Positions 54,123 through 62,733 of a DNA stretch of 64,000 nt are shown piece after piece. The notes under the pieces are model-generated. The model saw only the letters and a list, made by a program, of their open reading frames with translations, was not told the DNA's origin and ran no database searches. The DNA is from Microbispora amethystogenes (GTDB lineage: Bacteria > Actinomycetota > Actinomycetes > Streptosporangiales > Streptosporangiaceae), in assembly GCF_016863015.1 (NCBI RefSeq), contig NZ_BOOB01000017.1, positions 62,001 through 126,000 on the forward strand, written 5' to 3'. The position numbers were made by a program, and so were the translations under genes. How positions within the stretch are numbered: position 1 is the first letter of the stretch; every line of letters begins with the position of its first letter.

Positions 54123-55112
54123 TCAGCCGCCGATGGCCGACATCGGCCGGGCCGGCTGGAGGAAGGCGGAGTCGTCGATGCCGTGCCCGGCCTTCTTGCC
54201 CCGCACCGCTGCGACCCAGCGCGCCGCCAGGTCGTCGTCGGAGGCGCCCGAGCGCAGCGCCGTACGCAGGTCGGACTCCTCGGTGGCGAACAGGCAGTTG
54301 CGCACCTGGCCGTCCGCGGTGATCCGCACGCGGTCGCAGGCACCGCAGAACGGGCGGGTGACCGAGCCGATCACGCCGACCCTCCCGGGCCCCCCGTCCA
54401 CCAGGAACAGCTCGGCGGGAGCGCTGCCGCGCTCGCGCGGGTCGTCCTCCGTGAGGTCGAAGGAGTCCTTCAGCAGCCCGAGGATCTCGTCGGCCGTCAC
54501 CATGTCGTCGCGGCGCCAGCCGTGCTGGGCGTCGAGCGGCATCTGCTCGATGAAGCGCAGTTCGTATCCCCGGTCGAGGCAGTGACGCAGCAGCGGCACG
54601 GCGTCGTGCTCGTTGATCCCCCGCATCAGCACCGCGTTGACCTTGACCGGCGTGAGCCCGGCGGCGGCCGCCGCCGCGAGGCCGTCCAGCACGTCGTGCA
54701 GGCGGTCGCGATGGGCGAGCCGGGCGAACACCTCCCGGTCGAGCGTGTCGAGCGAGATGTTGACGCGGTCGAGCCCCGCCTTCGCGAGCGGCTCGGCGAG
54801 CCGGGCGAGGCCGATGCCGTTCGAGGTCAGCGACACCTGCGGACGCGGGCGCAACGCGGCGGCGGCGGTGACGATGTCCACGAGCTCGCGTCTGAGCAGC
54901 GGCTCGCCGCCGGTGAAGCGGACCTCCCGGATGCCCAGCCGCTCCACGCCGATCCGCACCAGGCGGACGACCTCCTCACCGGTGAGCAGGTCGGGCTTGG
55001 GCAGCCAGTCGAGGCCCTCGGGCGGCATGCAGTACGCGCACCGCAGGTTGCACCGGTCGGTCAGCGACACTCGCAGATCGGTCGCGACCCGGCCGAAGGA
55101 GTCAACCAGCAC
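54123..55112 (-). CDS. moaA: GTP 3',8-cyclase
   Basis: 329 residues from GTG 55112 with GGAGGTCC just upstream. Radical SAM cluster CNLRCAYC (CX3CX2C, about residues 21-28), FTGGEPLLRREL, then the C-terminal second cluster in RPFCGACDRVRITADGQVRNC. The final two residues are the conserved GG tail (SAIGG). It turns GTP into 3',8-cyclo-dihydro-GTP, the first molybdenum cofactor step. Heads a moaA - mobA - DUF6457 run. Confidence 0.96.
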   Translation of the reverse strand: MLVDSFGRVATDLRVSLTDRCNLRCAYCMPPEGLDWLPKPDLLTGEEVVRLVRIGVERLGIREVRFTGGEPLLRRELVDIVTAAAALRPRPQVSLTSNGIGLARLAEPLAKAGLDRVNISLDTLDREVFARLAHRDRLHDVLDGLAAAAAAGLTPVKVNAVLMRGINEHDAVPLLRHCLDRGYELRFIEQMPLDAQHGWRRDDMVTADEILGLLKDSFDLTEDDPRERGSAPAELFLVDGGPGRVGVIGSVTRPFCGACDRVRITADGQVRNCLFATEESDLRTALRSGASDDDLAARWVAAVRGKKAGHGIDDSAFLQPARPMSAIGG

Positions 55113-55240
55113 AAAGGACCTCCGTCATCAGAGCCACCAGCCTAAGCCCTGCCGTCACGACGACGACAACCTCCGTTCCGCCGCCGCGATTCCCCGGGAG
55201 GCCGGATACGCCCCGCCGCCGCAGGGGGCAGACTGGGGGG

Positions 55241-55570
55241 ATGGAGACGATCGCTCTCGAAGCACGCGTACGCGAACTGCTGGAACGCGCGCGCGGAACC
55301 TCCGGCGGCCGCGCCGCGGAGACCCTGTACGGCGGCCACGAGCACGCGCTGCGCCAGACGCTGCTCGCTCTCACCGCCGGCGCCGGCCTCGCCGAGCACG
55401 AGAGCCCGGGTGAGGCGACCCTGCTGGTGCTGCACGGTCATGTACGGCTGAGCAGCGGCGACGCCTCCTGGGAAGGGCGGTCCGGTGATCTGCTGGCCAT
55501 CCCCGGCGCCCGGCACGCGCTCGACGCCGTCGAGGACAGCGCGGTCCTCACCGTCGTCAAAGGCCCCTGA
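55241..55570 (+). CDS. cupin-domain protein
   Basis: 109 residues. Single cupin: LTAGAGLAEHESPGEATLLVLHG (motif 1-like, His and Glu) and GDLLAIPGARHALDAVEDSAVL (motif 2 with His). An N-terminal helix (ALEARVRELLERARG) precedes. Small stand-alone cupins may bind a metal or sense a ligand; no function is assignable. Divergent from moaA. Confidence 0.85.
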   Translation: METIALEARVRELLERARGTSGGRAAETLYGGHEHALRQTLLALTAGAGLAEHESPGEATLLVLHGHVRLSSGDASWEGRSGDLLAIPGARHALDAVEDSAVLTVVKGP

Positions 55571-55647
55571 CCGCACTCGTCCGCAGTGCTCCGGCCCTCG
55601 GATCGGGGATCGAAGAGGACCGGAGGTCCACCCCGTCCGGGAGCGCG

Positions 55648-56097
55648 TCAGACGCCCTGGAGGACCCATCCCAGGGCGGCCAGCGACAGGACCTTCACGA
55701 TCTCCAGCGCGACGTACCACAGGTGGGCCCGCGACCGCGTCCGCGCGGGGTCCTCGCCCGCGAGGACCCGGTCGGACCTGCGGTTCAACGGCGGGCGTAC
55801 GAGCACGAGCTGGATCACCAGGACGGCCGCGGCGACGGCGGTGAGCACCACCACGATGGTGGCGGGCGACCCGATCACGACCGCCGCGATCACGACCGTG
55901 CCGATCACGACCGCCGCCAGCACCGCCTCGGCGGCGTTCAGCGCGCGGAAGACGAGGCGGCCGATGCCCAGGCCGATCGGGACCGTCACCCCCGGCGCGC
56001 GGAACTTCAGCGGCGCCTCCAGGAACGAGATCGCCAGCACCATCCCCAGCCAGACGAAGGTGGCGGCCGCGGCCACGGCCGCCGAGGTGTGGTTCAT
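55648..56097 (-). CDS. four-helix membrane protein of unknown function
   Basis: 149 residues from ATG 56097 (GGGAAGG upstream). Four hydrophobic helices; the first begins ATFVWLGMVLAISFLEAPLK and is followed by KFRAPGVTVPIGLGIGRLVF, then a very Val/Ile/Ala-rich pair and a final helix EIVKVLSLAALGWVL. The F...ISFLEAPLKF block and the R-loop RSDRVLAGEDPARTRSRAHL recur in actinobacterial proteins I cannot name. Not recognised. Confidence 0.75.
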   Translation of the reverse strand: MNHTSAAVAAAATFVWLGMVLAISFLEAPLKFRAPGVTVPIGLGIGRLVFRALNAAEAVLAAVVIGTVVIAAVVIGSPATIVVVLTAVAAAVLVIQLVLVRPPLNRRSDRVLAGEDPARTRSRAHLWYVALEIVKVLSLAALGWVLQGV

Positions 56098-56361
56098 CGT
56101 GCGCCTTCCCGTCGTCCGGCCGCGGGGCCGGAATTCGTCGTACCGCGTCGCCTCCCGTGTCGCCCCATCGCGGCATGATCCGGCCTGGAGGGGTAGGGCG
56201 GCAACCGGCTTTCCGCCGCCGGCGATGCCTGACGGCGATGCCGGTGACGACGATGCCGACGACGACCGCCGATAATTCGGTTGGGATTCCCGCATGACGC
56301 CCGGCACAGTGGATCTCGGTACGGATCCCGGTGTGGATCTCGACCGAGGAGGAGAACCACG

Positions 56362-57516
56362 ATGCCGAAGCACATCGCCCCCAAGGTACTGTCCTGGGCG
56401 AGCGAGATCGACGACGGGACGACTGTCCAGGCCGCCCGCGCGGCGCGCCTGCCGTTCGTGCCGGGGCACGTCGCGCTCATGCCGGACGCGCACGTGGGCA
56501 TCGGCGCGACGGTCGGCTCCGTCATCCCCACCGAGGGCGCGATCATTCCGTCCGCCGTCGGGGTGGACATCGGCTGCGGCATGGTCGCGACCGAGACCAC
56601 GCTCACCGCCGCCGACCTGCCCGACTCGCTCGATCCGCTGATGCGGCTGGTGGAGCGGCGCATCCCGGCGGGGGTGGGCAAGGGGCACGCCGACCGCGCG
56701 GTGGACCGCGCCCTCGGCGAGCTGGGCCGGCCGCACACCGGTCTCACGCCCAAGCAGGAGACCACCGTGGCCTGCCAGTTCGGGACCCTCGGGTCGGGCA
56801 ACCACTTCGTGGAGGTCTGCCTCGACGAGCGCGACCGGGTGTGGACGGTCCTCCACTCGGGCTCGCGCGGCATCGGGAACCAGCTCGCGACCGCGCACAT
56901 CAAGGGCGCGAAGCAGCTCATGCGACGCATGGAGATCGGGCTGGAGGACCCCGACCTCGCCTACTTCACCCAGGGCACCCCGGAGTTCACGGCGTACGTC
57001 GAGGACATGCTGTGGGCGCAGCGGTACGCGATGGCGTCGCGGGCGCGAATGGACCGGGTGCTGGGCGAGGCGCTCTTCCGGGTCGTCGGCTCCGGCTCCC
57101 GGGTCCGGACCATCAACTGCCACCACAACTTCACCCAGATGGAGACCCACGAGGGCAGGGATCTGTGGATCACCCGTAAGGGGGCGATCAAGGCGGACAC
57201 CGGGGACGAGGGCGTGATCCCGGGCTCGATGGGCACCCGCTCCTACATCGTCCGCGGGCGCGGCAACCCGCTGTCGTACAACTCGTGCTCCCACGGCGCG
57301 GGGCGCCGGATGTCGCGGTCCCGGGCCAAGCGCGAGCTGTCCGCGGCGTCGCTGCGGGAGGCGATGCGCGGCCGGACCTGGAACGCCGACCGGGCCGCCG
57401 CCCTGGTCGACGAGCACCCCGAGGCGTACAAGCCCATCGACCAGGTGATGGCGGACCAGAAGGACCTCGTCGAGGTCCGGCACACACTGCGCCAGGTGTT
57501 CAACTACAAGGGATGA
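56362..57516 (+). CDS. rtcB: RtcB-family RNA ligase
   Basis: 384 residues from ATG 56362, behind a perfect AGGAGG. Metal and guanylate sites are visible: GVDIGCGMVATET (Asp and Cys), GSGNHFVEV and HSGSRGIGN (His), NCHHNFTQ (His), and NSCSHGAGRRMSRSRA with the GMP-accepting His. This is the shorter bacterial RtcB form. It joins 3'-phosphate or 2',3'-cyclic phosphate to 5'-OH RNA ends. No archease, RtcA or RtcR gene is near. Its last 13 bp overlap the convergent P450 gene. Confidence 0.93.
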   Translation: MPKHIAPKVLSWASEIDDGTTVQAARAARLPFVPGHVALMPDAHVGIGATVGSVIPTEGAIIPSAVGVDIGCGMVATETTLTAADLPDSLDPLMRLVERRIPAGVGKGHADRAVDRALGELGRPHTGLTPKQETTVACQFGTLGSGNHFVEVCLDERDRVWTVLHSGSRGIGNQLATAHIKGAKQLMRRMEIGLEDPDLAYFTQGTPEFTAYVEDMLWAQRYAMASRARMDRVLGEALFRVVGSGSRVRTINCHHNFTQMETHEGRDLWITRKGAIKADTGDEGVIPGSMGTRSYIVRGRGNPLSYNSCSHGAGRRMSRSRAKRELSAASLREAMRGRTWNADRAAALVDEHPEAYKPIDQVMADQKDLVEVRHTLRQVFNYKG

Positions 57517-58820
57517 ACCTGGGGGCGCGACCGTGATACCGACCGTGATACCGACCGTGCGGCCACCGGCTCGCGGGGGACGGCCGCGCCCACGGGCCGC
57601 AGTACGAAGCCGCTGGTCACCCTGGCCGGGATCCGGTACGGCGAGACGGTGAGGTCCTGCGGAGGCAGGGTGTAGTCCAGCCGGGCCAGCCGGGGCGCGA
57701 GCGCCTCCAGCAGGCCCACGGCGACCGGCTCCCCCGGGCACCGGTGCCCGGCCGCCGGATCGCCCCCACCCTGCGGGATCAGGTCGTACGGCCCGATCTC
57801 CCGCCCGACGAACCGCTGCGGGTCGAACGAGCACGGGTTCGGCCAGAGGGCGGGGTCGTGGTTCTGCCCCCAGACGTCCAGCAGCACGAGCCAGTCGGCC
57901 AGGATCGGCTCGCCCTTCCAGGTGAGGTCCTTGACCGCCTTCCCCGCGACGAACGGGACGAAGGGATAGAAGCGCCGCACCTCATGCGCGAACGCCTCGG
58001 CGTAGGTGCCGTCCAGGTCGTCGTTCATGCGGACCCGGGTGACCGGCCAGTAGTGCATGGCGTGCGCGGCGAACGTGAGGAACCAGGCCACGGCGACGGT
58101 GGGACGCACCAGGTTGAGCAGTTCGACCGCCGCGAGCCGGGGCGCGAGCGGCTCCCCGTCGGGCTCCCGGTGGAAGGCGACCGCGCCGAGCGCGTTCGCG
58201 GGCGCCGAGGTGGGTGGCACCCGCGAGCTTCCGCGCCGCACCTCCTCGACGATCTCCGCGAGCCACGCCTCCCGCCGGGCCCGGGCGCCGCGGGCCCGCC
58301 AGTGCCGGGCGCCGGGCGAGCCGAAGCCGTCGACCATCGCGACCAGGTCCGCGGCGAGCGGGCCGGCCTCCTCCTCACCGAGGGGGATGCCCGCCCAGCG
58401 GCACACCCCCGTGGTCAGGACGCGCGCGGCCTCGTCGAAGAGCACGACCTCTCCCCTGCCGGGCCACGTCGCCACCGCCTCGTCCCAGGCCGCGGTGGTC
58501 TCCCGTACGAGGGAGGCGACGCTCTCGGGGGTCATCAGCCCCATGAACAGGGCCTTGCGCGCCCGGTGCGCGGCCTGGTCGAGACTGTGCACGGCTCCGT
58601 GGCCGAACAACGTGCTCTTGATCGGCTCGGGCAGCGCGGGGGCGCGCTGGACGTGGTTGTCGTCGTAGAAGAAGCGGACGGCGTCGGGACCGCGCAGCAC
58701 CACGGCGCGCTGGCCGAGGAGGCGGGTCCGGATCATCTCCCCTTGGGCCTCCCGCCACCGGGCCGGCAGCCAGGAGTAGCCCTCTAGCAGCAGAAGCAGC
58801 GTGGTGTCAAACAGCGCCAT
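57504..58820 (-). CDS. CYP152-type cytochrome P450 (fatty-acid peroxygenase family)
   Basis: 438 residues from ATG 58820 (AGGA upstream). CYP152 marks: LLEGYSWLPARW and RGPDAVRFFYDDNHVQRAPA at the N-terminus, LMTPESVASLVRE, the LVRPTVAVAWFLTF I-helix with Arg-Pro in place of the usual acid-Thr pair, and the heme loop QGGGDPAAGHRCPGEPVAVG with the thiolate Cys. These enzymes use H2O2 instead of a reductase to hydroxylate or decarboxylate fatty acids. No ferredoxin or reductase gene is nearby, as expected. The C-terminal RSVSRSVSRSR tail comes from a DNA repeat and is not part of the fold. Confidence 0.9.
   Translation of the reverse strand: MALFDTTLLLLLEGYSWLPARWREAQGEMIRTRLLGQRAVVLRGPDAVRFFYDDNHVQRAPALPEPIKSTLFGHGAVHSLDQAAHRARKALFMGLMTPESVASLVRETTAAWDEAVATWPGRGEVVLFDEAARVLTTGVCRWAGIPLGEEEAGPLAADLVAMVDGFGSPGARHWRARGARARREAWLAEIVEEVRRGSSRVPPTSAPANALGAVAFHREPDGEPLAPRLAAVELLNLVRPTVAVAWFLTFAAHAMHYWPVTRVRMNDDLDGTYAEAFAHEVRRFYPFVPFVAGKAVKDLTWKGEPILADWLVLLDVWGQNHDPALWPNPCSFDPQRFVGREIGPYDLIPQGGGDPAAGHRCPGEPVAVGLLEALAPRLARLDYTLPPQDLTVSPYRIPARVTSGFVLRPVGAAVPREPVAARSVSRSVSRSRPQVHPL
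57529..57559. repeat. 12-bp tandem repeat at the P450 C-terminus
   Basis: Two copies of GACCGTGATACC and a part-copy, encoding the RSVS repeat near the end of the P450. Confidence 0.7.
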
Positions 58821-58857
58821 ATGTCCTGACTGCCCGCACTCGTCCCGGAGAAACGAT

Positions 58858-58896
58858 CCCGCCGTACGGACCCTGCGACGGGGTCCGTACGGCGGG
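58858..58896. terminator. strong terminator hairpin
   Basis: A perfect 16-bp inverted repeat (CCCGCCGTACGGACCC and its complement) with a 7-nt loop, 10 bp beyond the stop of the CBM2 gene and 37 bp upstream of the P450 start. It should insulate the P450 gene from read-through. Confidence 0.85.
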
Positions 58897-58906
58897 CACG
58901 AGACGA

Positions 58907-59836
58907 TCAGCTCTTCACGCAGGTGCGGTTGTTCAGCGTGAACGCGGCCGGATCGGGGTTGGCCCCCGTCTGCCTGCCTGTGAAGCCGATCAGGACGGAC
59001 TTGCCGGGATCGATCACCTTGTTCCAGCTCAGGTTCACGGCGGTGACGTCCTTGCCCGACTGCGACCAGGTGGCCGAGTAGCCCTGGGCGACCTTCTGTC
59101 CCGCGTCGGGGAAGGCGAAGCGCAGCGTCCAGCCGCTGACGGCGGACGAGCCGGTGTTGGTGATCTTCACACGGGCCGTGAAACCGCCGGGGAAGCTCCA
59201 GGAGCCGTACTCGACCTTGCAGGTGGCCGGGGGCGAAGTCGAGACCGAGGGTGAGGCCGGCGGTGATGCCGGGGGCGAGTTCGTCCCGGGGTAGCCTCCG
59301 GACGCGATCACGTCGATCGGGTCGGAGGGGAGGCTGAGGTTGCCCGCGGCGTCCCTGGCCACGATGACGTAGGTGTACGTCTGGCCGGTGACGAGGTTGC
59401 CCTCGAGGAAGTTCCAGGTGCCCGCGGGCTTGGTGCCCACGAGAATCCAGGCGGTGTCCGTGCGCCGGTAGATGTCGTAGGCGGCGACGCCGACGTCGTC
59501 GGTGGACTCCGACCAGCACAGCGACGTGCCGCGGAAGTCGGGCAGGCAGTTGGCCCGGAGGCCGGCCGGCTTGCTCGGCGGGGTCGTGTCCCCGGCGACG
59601 GGGGTCGGCGACACGGACGTGCCCGTGACCGCCGGGGTGCTGATGGGCGGGGTGACGTCCGTTCCCCCGGTCCCGCTCGCGACCGGCCGCGGAGCCGCGT
59701 GGTCCGCGAACACGGCGGCGTTCACCGGTGGCGCGCTCACCGCGAGGACGGGCGGCGCGGCGACGTTGGCCGCCAGCAGTGCGACGGCTGCGGCGCCCGC
59801 CGCCGTCCACGCGACCGGCCACGAAAGTCTGGGCAC
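58907..59836 (-). CDS. secreted FN3 - CBM2 protein
   Basis: 309 residues from GTG 59836 (GAGGTGAG upstream). Signal peptide (about 1-32); Thr/Pro linker; fibronectin type III domain (about 85-178: VGVAAYDIYRRTDTAW, YVIVARDAAGNLS); Pro/Ser linker; and a family 2 carbohydrate-binding module (about 205-309) with CKVEYGSWSFPGGFTARV, NTGSSAVSGWTLRFAF and the closing Cys in NNRTC. CBM2 usually targets cellulose or chitin. No catalytic domain is present, so it may be an accessory binding protein or a wall ligand. Confidence 0.9.
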   Translation of the reverse strand: MPRLSWPVAWTAAGAAAVALLAANVAAPPVLAVSAPPVNAAVFADHAAPRPVASGTGGTDVTPPISTPAVTGTSVSPTPVAGDTTPPSKPAGLRANCLPDFRGTSLCWSESTDDVGVAAYDIYRRTDTAWILVGTKPAGTWNFLEGNLVTGQTYTYVIVARDAAGNLSLPSDPIDVIASGGYPGTNSPPASPPASPSVSTSPPATCKVEYGSWSFPGGFTARVKITNTGSSAVSGWTLRFAFPDAGQKVAQGYSATWSQSGKDVTAVNLSWNKVIDPGKSVLIGFTGRQTGANPDPAAFTLNNRTCVKS

Positions 59837-59981
59837 GTTCTCACCTCTTCGTCGGCGAAGATCGGCTTATGACATCGCCCGGATCATCCGGCGGCCCGGC
59901 ACGGCCGTCAAAGAATCACTCGCCCGCTCCGCGTTCACCACCGGTCGCACCGGCAGCTAACGTGCAACTTTCACTCCCCTG

Positions 59982-61328
59982 TCACCAGGGCGACCGGACG
60001 AGCCCCTGCAGCAGCAGGCCCGTCAGCGCCTGCGCGGCGAGCAGGCGGCGGTCCCCCACACGACCGGCCGCGGCGGTGAGCCACAGGGCGTAGGGCAGCC
60101 AGATGCGCTCCACCTCGCCCCTGGTGACTCCGCTGAGGTCGAGGGCCAGCACCGCGACGAGCGCGGCCACGGGCAGCACCCGCCCCGCCGACGGCCCTGC
60201 GGACAACCGGGGCGCGGTGAGCCCGGCGGCGGTGGCGGGTCCCGTGACCAGGGCGAGCACGGCCAGGTTGGCGAACAGGAAGTACAGGTACGGCCGGGCC
60301 GCCCCGGGATCGGCCGCCCACTCGGCGTGCGTGGCGGCGACCCCGTCGGGCCACCAGAAGCCTCCGGCGGCGAACAGCGCGCTCACCGCGGCCATCCCGG
60401 CCAGGCAGGCGAGCACCGCCGCCCGCGCCGCCCTCACCCCCGTGCCGCCCAGCACGACGGCTGCCGCGACACACGGGATGAGCAGGTACGGCACCAGGCC
60501 GTAACTCAGGTACGGCAACGCGCCCAGCGCCGTCCCCGCGCCGAGCCCGAGCGCGATCCGGCCCGCCCGCCCGCGCGCCCGGGGTCCGCCAGCCCGGAAT
60601 CCGTCCTCCGGCAGCGCGAGCAGCAGCAGCGCCGTCCCCCACGCCCCCACCCCCGCGAAGAACGCGTCCATCGTCGTCGCGATCCACACCGCCGCCGGAG
60701 ACAGGGCGAGGTACGGCAGCGCGCGCCGGGCCGCCTCCTCTCCCGAGACGCGCCGCACCGCCAGCCCGATCGCGACCGTGGCCGAGCATCCGACGGTGAC
60801 GACGAATACAGCGGCCCAGAACGGTCCCGGCAGCCCGACCGCGTCCAGTGCCCACAGCACCAGCACCGGAAGCGGCGGGTGTCCCCGCACGTGCGTCGGG
60901 TAGGCCGGCAGGTCGCGGGTGAACCCGGCCAGCCAGCCGAGCGGGTCGTCGCCCACCACCCCCAGCACGGCCAGGTACTCCTGGGGATGGGTGAACGGCC
61001 ACGCCAGTCCCTCCCCGGACACCGCCAGCAGGACGGTCCACGCGAGCGACACGCCGAAGGCCGCCGCGAGCGCCGCCCGCAGGGGCAGGTGCGCGGTCAG
61101 CCGGGGCAGCACGGGCACCGCGACGGCGGCGAGCACGGCCGCCGGAACGAGCGCGGCCATGCTCGCCGCCGTGGGCCGCCGGGCGAGCGCGTGCAGCGGC
61201 GGCAGATGGTCGATGGACAGCACCCCGCGCGCGTGCAGCACCCCGCCTGCCGCGAACGCGCCCGCCACCAGACCGGCCCAGGCCACCGGCAGGCCCCGTC
61301 GTGTGATCACGACCCACAGGCTAGGCAC
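59982..61328 (-). CDS. polytopic membrane protein, GT-C-like
   Basis: 448 residues from GTG 61328 (a GTG at 61310 is possible). About 11 hydrophobic helices, with a first outside loop containing THVRGHPPLPVLVLWALDAV and a second half with WIATTMDAFFAGVGAWG and LYFLFANLAVLALVTGP. The His/Pro-rich loop after helix 3 resembles mannosyltransferase-type GT-C proteins. It is divergent from a GT2 - DUF2064 - methyltransferase operon, a grouping seen in actinobacteria. A parallel 448-residue frame at 59971-61317 is not hydrophobic and is a shadow. Confidence 0.82.
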   Translation of the reverse strand: MPSLWVVITRRGLPVAWAGLVAGAFAAGGVLHARGVLSIDHLPPLHALARRPTAASMAALVPAAVLAAVAVPVLPRLTAHLPLRAALAAAFGVSLAWTVLLAVSGEGLAWPFTHPQEYLAVLGVVGDDPLGWLAGFTRDLPAYPTHVRGHPPLPVLVLWALDAVGLPGPFWAAVFVVTVGCSATVAIGLAVRRVSGEEAARRALPYLALSPAAVWIATTMDAFFAGVGAWGTALLLLALPEDGFRAGGPRARGRAGRIALGLGAGTALGALPYLSYGLVPYLLIPCVAAAVVLGGTGVRAARAAVLACLAGMAAVSALFAAGGFWWPDGVAATHAEWAADPGAARPYLYFLFANLAVLALVTGPATAAGLTAPRLSAGPSAGRVLPVAALVAVLALDLSGVTRGEVERIWLPYALWLTAAAGRVGDRRLLAAQALTGLLLQGLVRSPW

Positions 61329-61402
61329 ACCGGAGCGGTGGGCCCCGTCACGTAGTCACTTCGTAAGAACTGAGCGACCCGGGCGGCCCTACCGTCTGCG
61401 GA

Positions 61403-62050
61403 ATGGAGATCGATGTGGTGCTTCCCTGCCTCGACGAGGCGGAGGCCCTGCCCTGGGTTCTCGGTCGGATGCCGGACGGCTGCCGGGCCATCGTGGTCGA
61501 CAACGGGTCCACCGACGGGTCGGCCGAGGTCGCCGCCCGGCACGGCGCGCTCGTCGTGACCGAGTCCGTTCCCGGCTTCGGCTCCGCCTGCCACGCGGGT
61601 CTCGCGGCCGCGACCGCGCCCGTCGTCTGCTTCATGGACGCGGACGCCTCGCTCGACCCGCGACAGTTGCCGTACGTCGCGGAGAGCGTGCTGGACGGCA
61701 CCGCCGACCTGGTGCTGGGCCGCCGCCGGCCCGTCACCCGCGGGGCGTGGCCCGCCCACGCCCGCTTGGGCAACCGGCTGCTGGCCTGGCGGCTGCGCCA
61801 CCGCACCGGCGCGTCGCTGCACGACCTCGGGCCGATGCGCGCGGCCCGCCGTACGGCGCTGCTCGGCCTGGGCCTGCGGGACCGCCGGTTCGGCTATCCC
61901 CTGGAGATGGTGCTCCGGGCGAGCGAGGCGGGCTGGCGCATCGGGGAGGTCGAGGTCGACTACCTGCCGCGCGTGGGCCGGTCCAAGGTCACCGGCACCG
62001 TTCTCGGCACCGCGCGGACGGTGCGCGACATGTGGCGGGCGGCGGCGTGA
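61403..62050 (+). CDS. GT2-family glycosyltransferase
   Basis: 215 residues. GT-A fold: IDVVLPCLDEAEALPWVL at the N-terminus, VVDNGSTDGSAEVA, VVCFMDADASLDP with the metal-binding DAD, and GYPLEMVLRASEAGWRIGEV towards the end. YLPRVGRSKVTGTVLGTART is typical of dolichol-phosphate-mannose-synthase-like enzymes, but C-terminal helices are absent. It could make a polyprenyl-phosphate sugar for the divergent GT-C protein. Coupled to the next gene by GTGA. Confidence 0.9.
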   Translation: MEIDVVLPCLDEAEALPWVLGRMPDGCRAIVVDNGSTDGSAEVAARHGALVVTESVPGFGSACHAGLAAATAPVVCFMDADASLDPRQLPYVAESVLDGTADLVLGRRRPVTRGAWPAHARLGNRLLAWRLRHRTGASLHDLGPMRAARRTALLGLGLRDRRFGYPLEMVLRASEAGWRIGEVEVDYLPRVGRSKVTGTVLGTARTVRDMWRAAA

Positions 62051-62733
62051 CATCCGTCGCGACACAGTTCCCCCCGCAGAGCCCTCCACAGATCTCCCCG
62101 CAGGTCATCGTCATCGCCAAGGAGCCCCGGCCGGGGAGGGTCAAGACGCGGCTGACCCCGCCCTACACGCCCAGCCAGGCCGCCGTGCTCGCGGAGGCGG
62201 CGCTGCGCGACACGCTGGCGGCGGTCGCCGCCGCTCCGGCGGCACGCCGGGTGCTGGCCCTGCTCGGCGAGGCCGGGCCCTGGCTGCCCGCCGGGTACGA
62301 CGTGGTCCCGCAGCGGGGGGACGGCCTCGCGGAGCGGCTGACTCACGCCTTCGACGACGCCCGGAGCGCCTGCCCGGCGCCGGCCGTGCTGATCGGCATG
62401 GACACTCCGCAGGTCACCCCGGGCCTGCTGGCCGAGGCGGGACGGCTGCTGGACGGGCACGACGTCGTGGTCGGCCCGGCCGCGGACGGCGGGTTCTGGC
62501 TGCTCGGGCAGCGCGAACCCGATCCCGCGCTGCTCTCCGGGCTGCCGATGTCGCGCTCCGACACGGGAGCCCTGCTGCTCCGCCGGATCCGGGAGGCGGG
62601 TCTGCGGACCGCCCTGCTGCCCGAGCTGACCGACGTGGACACCGCCGCCGACGCCCGCGCGGTGGCCGAGCGGGCCCCCTCCTCACGGTTCGCGGCGGTG
62701 CTGGCGAGCCTCGGCGCGGGCGTCCCGGCGTGA
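62047..62733 (+). CDS. DUF2064 glycosyltransferase-like protein (TIGR04282 type)
   Basis: 228 residues, GTG start overlapping the previous stop. VIVIAKEPRPGRVKTRLTPP opens the family; GMDTPQVTPGLLAEAG holds the metal Asp; VVGPAADGGFWLLGQREPDP and MSRSDTGALLLRRI follow. The fold is nucleotidyl/glycosyl-transferase-like (GT-A). Function is not known to me, but its position between a GT2 and a methyltransferase gene recurs in actinobacteria. A Pro/Gln head (FPPQSPPQISPQ) is unusual. Confidence 0.9.
   Translation: MTSVATQFPPQSPPQISPQVIVIAKEPRPGRVKTRLTPPYTPSQAAVLAEAALRDTLAAVAAAPAARRVLALLGEAGPWLPAGYDVVPQRGDGLAERLTHAFDDARSACPAPAVLIGMDTPQVTPGLLAEAGRLLDGHDVVVGPAADGGFWLLGQREPDPALLSGLPMSRSDTGALLLRRIREAGLRTALLPELTDVDTAADARAVAERAPSSRFAAVLASLGAGVPA

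Noticed and set aside
59971-61317. A second 448-residue minus-strand frame overlapping the GT-C-like gene
   Set aside because: Same length by chance; it is Arg/Gly-rich, while the frame 59982-61328 gives regular membrane helices.
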